Shown piece after piece: positions 6,059 through 11,340 of a stretch of 11,340 bases of DNA. Positions within the stretch are counted from its first letter, which is position 1. The number at the start of each line of letters is the position of its first letter. Made by a program: the position numbers and the translations under genes. Source of the DNA: Acidimicrobiia bacterium UBA6912 (GTDB taxonomy: Bacteria; Actinomycetota; Acidimicrobiia; Spongiisociales; UBA5794); assembly GCA_002450985.1 (NCBI GenBank), contig DKBA01000241.1, positions 1 through 11,340 on the forward strand, read 5' to 3'. The notes beneath the pieces were generated by a model, which was not told where the DNA came from, did no database searches, and saw only the letters and a program-made list of their open reading frames with translations.

Positions 6059-7110
6059 CCCGCGCCGTCCTCCGCCGCCCGCCGCTGCCTGCGGAGCGCA
6101 ACCGGCAAGTCGACGAACATGCCGTCGAAGATGTCCCCTGCGTCGAACGCGGGCAGCGCCTCCGCCTCCTCCACCGCCGCTTCGACGGTCTCGGCCTCGC
6201 CGATCTCGATCCCGTGCTGCCATTCGGCCGTCCACTCGCCGTTCGCCTCCAGGTGGCGGCGCACCCGCTCCAGCGGGTCGCGCGCCGCCCACTCGGCGAG
6301 ATGGTCGGCGTCCCGGTATCTCCCTGCGTCGTCGGTCGTGGTGTGCGGACCCATGCGATAGGTCACGGCCTCGATGAGGGTTGCCCCCTCGCCGGCCCTG
6401 GCCCGAATGACGGCTTCGTGGGCAGCGGCATACACGGCAAGCAGGTCATTGCCGTCCACCAGCACTCCCGCCATGCCGTACGCATCCGCCTTCTGCGCGA
6501 TCGTCGCAGATGCCGTCTGCCGTTCCCGCGGCATCGAGATCGCCCAACCGTTGTTCTGGCACACGAACACGGTCGGTGTCCGGAACACGCCGGCGAAGTT
6601 CATCGCCTCGTGGAAATCGCCCTCGGAGGTCGCCCCGTCACCGAAGAAGGTCATCGCCACCGCGTCGTCGCCGCGGACCAGCGACGCCCAGCCGAGGCCC
6701 ACGGCGTGGATCATGTGCGCCCCGACCGTGATGGAGGGCGGCAACACGTTCACCCCCGCCGGGGCGTGGCCGCCCCGCTCGTCACCGGTGCGGCCGAGGA
6801 TCAGGTTCAACCATGGGTAGCCGTGGAACCACATCGCCGCGGCGTCGCGGTAGGTGGCGACCACCCAGTCCCGCGGCTCGAGCGCGGCGACGGCGCCGAT
6901 CTGGGCGGCCTCCTGCCCTTCGAATTGCGCATAGGTGGCGAGGCGCCCCTGCCGTTGCATGGCAGAGCACTTCTTGTCGTAGGCCCGAGCGGCGACCATC
7001 GACCGGTAGAGATCCTTGATGCGGGCGAGCGGCAGCGGGCTGTCGGCGGCGAGGTCGCCCGACGGGGTGAGGATCTGGAGGGGCTGCGGCGCCGCTGGTG
7101 GTGCAGGCAT
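6055..7110 (-). CDS. 2-oxo acid dehydrogenase E1 component, alpha subunit (PdhA/BkdA-like)
   Basis: A 351-residue thiamine diphosphate-binding subunit that decarboxylates a 2-oxo acid and reductively acylates the E2 lipoyl group. Seen: QGRLATYAQFEGQEA (residues 54-68); DWVVATYRD (81-89); the thiamine diphosphate motif running from GDG (157-159) to NN (186-187), including SEGDFHEAMNFAG; a VDGND segment (218-222); and the flexible active-site loop YRMGPHTTTDDAGRYR (251-266) with H256. That loop combines the GPHT of bacterial pyruvate dehydrogenase with the TDDAxRYR of branched-chain enzymes, so substrate is ambiguous; overall resemblance is to streptomycete BkdA. The start at 7110 has no Shine-Dalgarno. 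It follows the pabBC stop by 10 bases, and a TAGCCT hexamer lies 7 bases upstream. First of the E1-alpha, E1-beta, E2, permease set. Confidence 0.93.
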   Translation of the reverse strand: MPAPPAAPQPLQILTPSGDLAADSPLPLARIKDLYRSMVAARAYDKKCSAMQRQGRLATYAQFEGQEAAQIGAVAALEPRDWVVATYRDAAAMWFHGYPWLNLILGRTGDERGGHAPAGVNVLPPSITVGAHMIHAVGLGWASLVRGDDAVAMTFFGDGATSEGDFHEAMNFAGVFRTPTVFVCQNNGWAISMPRERQTASATIAQKADAYGMAGVLVDGNDLLAVYAAAHEAVIRARAGEGATLIEAVTYRMGPHTTTDDAGRYRDADHLAEWAARDPLERVRRHLEANGEWTAEWQHGIEIGEAETVEAAVEEAEALPAFDAGDIFDGMFVDLPVALRRQRRAAEDGAG

Positions 7111-7117
7111 CCGCGGG

Positions 7118-7123
7118 AGGCTA
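7118..7123 (-). promoter_or_regulatory. Possible -10 hexamer TAGCCT ahead of E1-alpha
   Basis: TAGCCT fits TANNNT and ends 7 bases before the E1-alpha ATG. Its first three bases are the TAG stop codon of pabBC. With no Shine-Dalgarno present, an internal leaderless promoter would let the dehydrogenase genes be expressed apart from pabBC. No -35 support. Confidence 0.3.
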
Positions 7124-8956
7124 ACCGACCCCCTCGACGTCGGAAAGCCATGCCGGCTGCGCGCTCGCCCCGAGGGGCAGCGGCCGCGCAGGGCGCCATC
7201 CGCGCACGGAGTTGACGAAGGCGACCTGGGTGGCCCGGGCGAGATCGCGTCGCGTGACCACGTCCTCGACGACGCCGCCGGCCGCGATCAGGTGCGCCCG
7301 GAACACGCCACCGAGGAGGCCTGCGGCGACCGGCGGCGTCCGCCACGTGCCGTCGATCTCCACCACGACGTTCCCGGTGGTGAACTCGGTGATCTCGCCC
7401 CGCTCGTTGATCATCAACACTTCGTCGGCCGCCGGATGGCGCTTGAGCCGCTGGTCGTAGGCGTAGCGCCGCGTCGTCTTGTGGAACATGAACACGTCAC
7501 CCGAGTTGATCGGCACGTCGTCGACCATGTACCAGACCGGGTCTGCGCCCGGGTCCATTGCGTGGTGGAACGGGGCCGCCAGCGGCCCGGCAGCAACGTC
7601 GATCGAGGCGTCCCTCCCCACCACGAGCCGCACTCGATGCGGCACCGTCGCCCCGTTCACCTGCCGTTGTAGCGCCGCGGCGACGGCGAGGTGGTTCAAG
7701 GGGAACCCGAAATACGCCGCAGACGCCGCAAGGCGCTCGAGGTGGCGGTCGAGCAGCGCGTACCCCTCACCGGGATCCCACCGCAGCGTCTCCAAGAGCG
7801 AGAACTCCGGGCGGCGCTCCCCGAGCACCCGCGCCTTCGCCCGCGCCTCCTCGTACTCGCCCTCCGAATCCGAGTCCCAGGTGATGCCACCCCCGACGCC
7901 GTACGTCGCCGTTCCCTCGTCGCAGTCGACGGTGGCGGTGCGGATGGCGACGTTGAACGTGGCCCGTCGCCCGCCTTCGTCACGGGGAGCCACACAGCCC
8001 ACTGCCCCGCAGTACACGCCTCTCGGCGACGTCTCGAGCTCCGTGATGATCTCCATCGTCCTCGGCTTCGGGGCACCGGTGACGGATCCCGAGGGGAACA
8101 CGGCGGCGAAGACGTCGACGAGACCGACGTCGTCGGGCACCTCTGCCGAGATGCGCGAGGTGAGCTGCCACACGGTCTCGTAGCGCTCGAGGGCGAACAG
8201 GTCGTCGACCCGAACCGTGCCAAACTCGGCGACACGTCCCACGTCGTTGCGCAGCAGGTCGACGATCATCAGGTTCTCGGCCCGGTCTTTGGCGGAGCCG
8301 GTCAGCGCCTGTGCCTTGGCCTCGTCCTCCTCCGGCCACCGCCCGCGCGGGATCGTCCCCTTCATGGGCCGCAGCTCGATACGACCGTCGCCGCGGGCGA
8401 AGAACAGCTCCGGCGATGCGCTGGCGATGCAGTACCGGCCGGTGTCGAGGTACACACCGAATGCACCACGCTGTGCGAGCACCATGTCGTGATAGAGCTC
8501 GAACGGGTCGCCGGAGAAGGCGGCCGTGAGCCGGAACGTGTAGTTGACCTGGTATGTGTCGCCATCGGCGATGTGGTCCCGAATCCGGCCGATGGCGGCG
8601 GCATGGGCGCGGCGGTCGACCATCGCCCGCCACGCGGACATGTGATACGGGGCAGGAGAGACCGCCCGCGGCGCCAATTGCTCGACGGCGATGCGGCTGC
8701 GGAAGATGCCGAACCAGGCCGCAGGAATCGCCCCCCGCGTCTCGGGCGCAACGGCGAGCGCCCTATCGAGGCCGGGGGCCGCTTCGTAGGAGACGAACCC
8801 CGCCGCCCATTGCCCGGCGTCGGTCGCTCGTTCGACCCGCCGCAGGACGTCCGCCACGTGATCGGCCGAGTGCGCCACGACGACCTCTTCGAGCCCGACG
8901 AGCTCGAAGGAGTGCTCTCGTCCCGAAGTCATGTCGTCGAACCGTGCGCGTGGCAT
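7121..8956 (-). CDS. pabB: Fused aminodeoxychorismate synthase component I and 4-amino-4-deoxychorismate lyase
   Basis: A 611-residue fusion making p-aminobenzoate for folate. The N-terminal half (to about residue 383) is PabB-like and aminates chorismate: HIADGDTYQVNYTFRL (128-143), SPELFF (181-186), RPMKGTIPRG (196-205, with K199 the PabB active-site lysine rather than the residue used by anthranilate synthase), ENLMIVDLLRNDVGR (227-241), PSGSVTGAPK (288-297), and the metal-binding segment EGEYEEARAKA. The C-terminal half (about 385-590) is a class IV PLP aminotransferase fold (PabC) that releases pyruvate: FHKTTRR with predicted PLP lysine K493, NERGEITEFTTGNVV (517-531), GLLGGVFR (546-553) and VNSVRGW (581-587). 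The glutamine amidotransferase PabA is not here. Start at 8956; ATG 8932 is an alternative and neither has a Shine-Dalgarno. It lies 72 bases after ftsK. Confidence 0.92.
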   Translation of the reverse strand: MPRARFDDMTSGREHSFELVGLEEVVVAHSADHVADVLRRVERATDAGQWAAGFVSYEAAPGLDRALAVAPETRGAIPAAWFGIFRSRIAVEQLAPRAVSPAPYHMSAWRAMVDRRAHAAAIGRIRDHIADGDTYQVNYTFRLTAAFSGDPFELYHDMVLAQRGAFGVYLDTGRYCIASASPELFFARGDGRIELRPMKGTIPRGRWPEEDEAKAQALTGSAKDRAENLMIVDLLRNDVGRVAEFGTVRVDDLFALERYETVWQLTSRISAEVPDDVGLVDVFAAVFPSGSVTGAPKPRTMEIITELETSPRGVYCGAVGCVAPRDEGGRRATFNVAIRTATVDCDEGTATYGVGGGITWDSDSEGEYEEARAKARVLGERRPEFSLLETLRWDPGEGYALLDRHLERLAASAAYFGFPLNHLAVAAALQRQVNGATVPHRVRLVVGRDASIDVAAGPLAAPFHHAMDPGADPVWYMVDDVPINSGDVFMFHKTTRRYAYDQRLKRHPAADEVLMINERGEITEFTTGNVVVEIDGTWRTPPVAAGLLGGVFRAHLIAAGGVVEDVVTRRDLARATQVAFVNSVRGWRPARPLPLGASAQPAWLSDVEGVG

Positions 8957-8966
8957 GCGCTTTCGA

Positions 8967-8972
8967 AGCCTA
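8967..8972 (-). promoter_or_regulatory. Possible -10 hexamer TAGGCT for pabBC
   Basis: TAGGCT fits TANNNT and ends 10 bases before the ATG at 8956, giving a leader of only a few bases. It lies in the 72-base gap after ftsK (8957-9028). That gap has no convincing terminator, only a GTACC/GGTAC pair around 9005-9026 with no T-run. Confidence 0.33.
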
Positions 8973-9028
8973 CCGATCCACAGCCTGCGTGGGCGACCAG
9001 GATGGTACCGGTGTGGCCGCGGGTACGG

Positions 9029-11272
9029 TCAGTCCGAGACCAGCACCGAATCGAGCTCCTCGGGGGTGATGAGCACCGCTCGCGCCTTGGAACCCTCCGA
9101 AGGTCCGACGATGCCCTTCCGCTCGAGGATGTCCATCACCCGCCCTGCCCTGGCGAACCCGATGCGGAGCTTGCGCTGGAGCATCGATGTCGATCCCAGC
9201 TGGGAGCGCACGATCAGCTCGATGGCCTGGGTGATGATCTCGGGATCCTCACCCTCGAACTCCTCTTCGACCTCGGCGGCTTTCTGCGCGGGTTCGAAGA
9301 CCTCCGTGTCGCGGTAGCGCGCTTCACGCTGATGCTTCACCCAATCGACCACGGCGTGGACCTCGGCCTCCGAGACGAAGGCCCCCTGGATGCGCTCCGG
9401 CTTGGGATCGCGGGCCGTGACCACGAGCATGTCGCCGAGCCCCACCAGCTTCTCGGCGCCGGCACTGTCGAGGATCACCCGCGAATCCGTCTGCGACGCC
9501 ACCGAGAACGCCAGGCGGGACGGCACGTTGGCCTTGATGACGCCGGTGATCACGTTCACCGACGGGCGCTGCGTGGCGAGCACGAGATGGATGCCGACCG
9601 CCCGCGCCATCTGGGCGATCCGCACCACCGAGTCCTCGACGCTGCGGCCGGCCACCATCATCAGGTCGTTGAGCTCGTCGACGATGACGACGATGTACGG
9701 GAACCGATCGAACCCGTCCTCGTCGAGCATCCCGGCGTCCCACTTCTCCCGGTAGCTCGTGATGTCGCGTACCCCGGCGTCGGCGAGCAGCTCGTAGCGC
9801 CGGTCCATCTCCTGGACCGCCCACTGCAGGGCGTCGGCCGCCTTCTTCGGGTTGGTGATGACCCGGGTCAGGAGATGCGGCACCCCGTTGTACTGGCCGA
9901 GCTCCACCCGCTTCGGGTCGACCAGGATCAGCCGCACCTCCTCCGGCTTGGCGCGCATCAGCAGCGACGTGACGAGCGCATTGATGCACGACGACTTGCC
10001 CGCACCGGTGGCACCGGCGATCAACACGTGAGGCAGCTCGTCGAGCTTGAGGAAACGGGGGCGGCCGCTGATGTCGGTACCGAGACCGATCGTCATCGGG
10101 TCGGGATCCGTCGTCGCCTCGCCGGACGAGAGGATGTCGCCGAGGGTGACGAGTGAGCGATGCCGGTTCGGGACCTCGATGCCGATGGCGCTCTTGCCGG
10201 GGATGGGGGCGAGGATCCGCACGTCGGCGCTGGCCATGGCGTAGGCGATGTCGTGAGACATGCTCGTGACCCGAGACACCTTCACCCCTGGGGCCAGCTC
10301 GATCTCGTACCGGGTGACCGTCGGACCGGGGACGATCCGCACCAGCCGGGCGTCGACGCCGTGCTGGTGGAGGGTCTGCTCCAGCTCGGCCCCCGCCAGC
10401 TCGAGCACCTTACGATTGTGTCCGCTCGCCTCGCTCAGCTTGAGCAGCTCCAGCGGCGGGAGGTGGTAGCCCTCACCGGCCGGTGGTTTCGGGGCCGGGC
10501 GAGGCGGCTGCTTCGGTCGGGAGCCCTTGGGCGCCCGCTTCTCCGGCTCGCTGTCGGTGATGGTCGGCGGTCCGTTCTGGGCTCGCGGCTTCGTGTCGGC
10601 GACCGCCACGGATGAGGGCCGCACGAGCGGCGCTTGTTCGCTGCGCGCCGAGCGGCGGCGGAGGCGCCGCCAGCCGTCGGCGATCGTATGACCGACATCG
10701 CGGATCGTCGCCTTGGAGAGCACGAGCACTCCCACCGAGATGACGGCGAAGAGCACGAGGAATGCGCCCCAGAAGCCGATGAGCCTTCGCAGGGGGAAAC
10801 CGACGAGCGAGCCGACGGCTCCGCCGCGGGCGACCACACGGTCCATGCTCTCCGACAGCGACAGCGTCCCGGTCATCAGGTGGAAGAGGGCGAGGGACCC
10901 GAGGAACACGGTGAGCAAGCCGACCGACATCCGGGCGTAGTCGGCACGAGGCAGGGTGCCGACCATCGCGACGCCGATGGCGATGAGCACGACGGGAACG
11001 AACCAGATCCAGACCCCGAACAGGAACCGCAGGCTGCGGGTGGCGACGTCGCCGGCCGGACCGGCGAGGCCGACGAAGGCGAGCGCCATGAGCACACCGA
11101 TGACCATCAGGAGGATGCCCCAGACATCGTCGGTCTGGCGCCCCAGCCGGTCCCGCACCCGGTCCCTCGTCGCTCTCAGCGCTGCGACGAACCCGCGTGG
11201 CGGTTGCTTCGATTGCCGCTTCCTGGCCGTACTCCGCCCTTTCGCCCCACGGGCCTTTGTCCGTGCTGCCAT
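9029..11272 (-). CDS. ftsK: DNA translocase FtsK/SpoIIIE
   Basis: A 747-residue septum-located ATP-driven motor that pumps chromosomal DNA during division and aids dimer resolution. Order of parts: a very basic cytoplasmic N-terminus (residues 1-45); four membrane helices at about 51-71, 84-105, 113-134 and 163-186; a Pro/Lys/Arg-rich linker (about 205-268), short as in SpoIIIE; the alpha domain (about 270-375); the beta RecA-like motor with Walker A GATGAGKS (420-427), DPKRVELGQYNG (452-463), Walker B VVIVDEL (528-534), LATQRPSVNVITG (565-577) and the QTDSRVILD sensor region; and the DNA-reading gamma winged helix (about 675-745) with GSTSMLQRKLRIG and GIVGPSEGSKAR. Walker B is followed by ND where ADLM is the usual reading. 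The C-terminus is complete. ATG 11272 has no Shine-Dalgarno; a TAAGGT hexamer lies 12 bases upstream. Confidence 0.96.
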   Translation of the reverse strand: MAARTKARGAKGRSTARKRQSKQPPRGFVAALRATRDRVRDRLGRQTDDVWGILLMVIGVLMALAFVGLAGPAGDVATRSLRFLFGVWIWFVPVVLIAIGVAMVGTLPRADYARMSVGLLTVFLGSLALFHLMTGTLSLSESMDRVVARGGAVGSLVGFPLRRLIGFWGAFLVLFAVISVGVLVLSKATIRDVGHTIADGWRRLRRRSARSEQAPLVRPSSVAVADTKPRAQNGPPTITDSEPEKRAPKGSRPKQPPRPAPKPPAGEGYHLPPLELLKLSEASGHNRKVLELAGAELEQTLHQHGVDARLVRIVPGPTVTRYEIELAPGVKVSRVTSMSHDIAYAMASADVRILAPIPGKSAIGIEVPNRHRSLVTLGDILSSGEATTDPDPMTIGLGTDISGRPRFLKLDELPHVLIAGATGAGKSSCINALVTSLLMRAKPEEVRLILVDPKRVELGQYNGVPHLLTRVITNPKKAADALQWAVQEMDRRYELLADAGVRDITSYREKWDAGMLDEDGFDRFPYIVVIVDELNDLMMVAGRSVEDSVVRIAQMARAVGIHLVLATQRPSVNVITGVIKANVPSRLAFSVASQTDSRVILDSAGAEKLVGLGDMLVVTARDPKPERIQGAFVSEAEVHAVVDWVKHQREARYRDTEVFEPAQKAAEVEEEFEGEDPEIITQAIELIVRSQLGSTSMLQRKLRIGFARAGRVMDILERKGIVGPSEGSKARAVLITPEELDSVLVSD

Positions 11273-11275
11273 AAG

Positions 11276-11287
11276 GGTTCTCGAACC
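11276..11287. promoter_or_regulatory. Inverted repeat overlapping the ftsK -10 region, possible operator
   Basis: GGTTC (11276-11280) and GAACC (11283-11287) form a perfect 5-base inverted repeat with a 2-base spacer. Flanking AA and TT extend the symmetry after one mismatch. It overlaps the candidate -10 and the likely transcription start. The half-site order (GTTC before GAAC) is opposite to that of a LexA box, so this is not an SOS box. A small repressor site or an mRNA 5' hairpin are both possible. Confidence 0.3.
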
Positions 11288-11290
11288 TTA
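11285..11290 (-). promoter_or_regulatory. Possible -10 hexamer TAAGGT for ftsK
   Basis: TAAGGT fits TANNNT and ends 12 bases before the ftsK ATG, so the leader would be about 5 bases. A TTGCGG 16 bases further upstream keeps the TTG of a -35 box. The rest of the 68-base right edge (11273-11340) shows no gene start. Confidence 0.4.
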
Positions 11291-11340
11291 CACGCCCCCG
11301 CGCGCCCCGCAAACGACCTGGGAAGACGGCAGATGCCAGA

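Noticed and set aside
6059..6292. Extended E1-beta start at 6292
   Set aside because: The added residues are a frame-shifted shadow of E1-alpha. Homology, a Shine-Dalgarno site and the ATGA overlap all favour 6058.
4385..6361. A 658-codon plus-strand open frame opposite E2, E1-beta and E1-alpha
   Set aside because: Antisense shadow of well-supported genes with low-complexity Ser/Arg/Ala composition and no recognisable domain.
9004..9028. GTACC...GGTAC pair in the gap after ftsK as a terminator
   Set aside because: The stem is five bases with a long loop and no T-run; not distinguishable from chance.
1645..9160. Several GGGNAGGG (KOPS-like) octamers on the minus strand, for example near 1648, 2228, 7614 and 9142
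   Set aside because: At this GC content several matches are expected by chance, and I did not count both strands rigorously. The FtsK target in this lineage is unknown.
7691..10156. An 821-codon open frame on the plus strand opposite pabBC and ftsK
   Set aside because: It lies antisense to two unmistakable genes, is rich in Arg, His, Asp and Gly, shows no motif, and spans the gap between them. Such frames are expected where third positions are nearly all G or C.
1..11340. tRNA, rRNA, riboswitch, CRISPR or insertion sequence
   Set aside because: No cloverleaf, repeat-spacer pattern, transposase or terminal repeats seen on reading both strands; nearly all sequence is accounted for by genes.

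Overview
The window is very GC-rich (about 70% by eye) and densely packed with genes. Third codon positions are almost all G or C, which produces many long false ORFs opposite the real genes. The gene content points to a high-GC actinomycete (Actinomycetota). The N-terminus of threonine synthase resembles the long corynebacterial form, the E1-alpha subunit resembles streptomycete BkdA, and a DUF3054 membrane protein is present. A deep-branching class such as Acidimicrobiia is possible but cannot be settled from this window. All genes look chromosomal. I see no mobile element, CRISPR array, tRNA or rRNA.

Layout from left to right. (a) Bases 1-1913, minus strand: a tight run read from 1913 down to 1. 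It holds a small alanine-rich protein of unknown function, a HisJ-type PHP histidinol phosphatase, a flavin reductase-like protein, and the first 44 codons of threonine synthase, which runs off the window edge. Gaps are 23, 7 and 1 bases. (b) Bases 1930-2643, plus strand: a PrmA-like class I methyltransferase, the only plus-strand gene, starting 16 bases from the divergent small gene. (c) Bases 2776-3141, minus: a four-helix DUF3054 protein. (d) Bases 3200-8956, minus: a run of a fused PabB-PabC protein (p-aminobenzoate synthesis), E1-alpha, E1-beta and E2 of a 2-oxo acid dehydrogenase complex, and a TSUP (TauE/SafE) permease whose start overlaps the E2 stop. (e) Bases 9029-11272, minus: the DNA translocase FtsK, with its promoter region at the right edge.

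Functionally, the left operon concerns amino-acid synthesis (histidine, threonine). The central operon makes two catalytic components of a pyruvate or branched-chain 2-oxo acid dehydrogenase; the E3 component is not in the window. Its last gene is a permease that could move a related acid anion. PabBC supplies p-aminobenzoate for folate.

No clearly undescribed multi-gene system is visible. The most interesting signals are regulatory. Most genes that begin a transcription unit lack a Shine-Dalgarno sequence but carry a TANNNT-type -10 hexamer 6-12 bases before the ATG, which suggests leaderless or near-leaderless mRNAs. Internal cistrons mostly have GGAG or GGAGG sites. The 16-base divergent gap at 1914-1929 appears to hold two overlapping -10 elements. 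Also worth a look are the E2-TSUP coupling and the methyltransferase's unusual motif IV.
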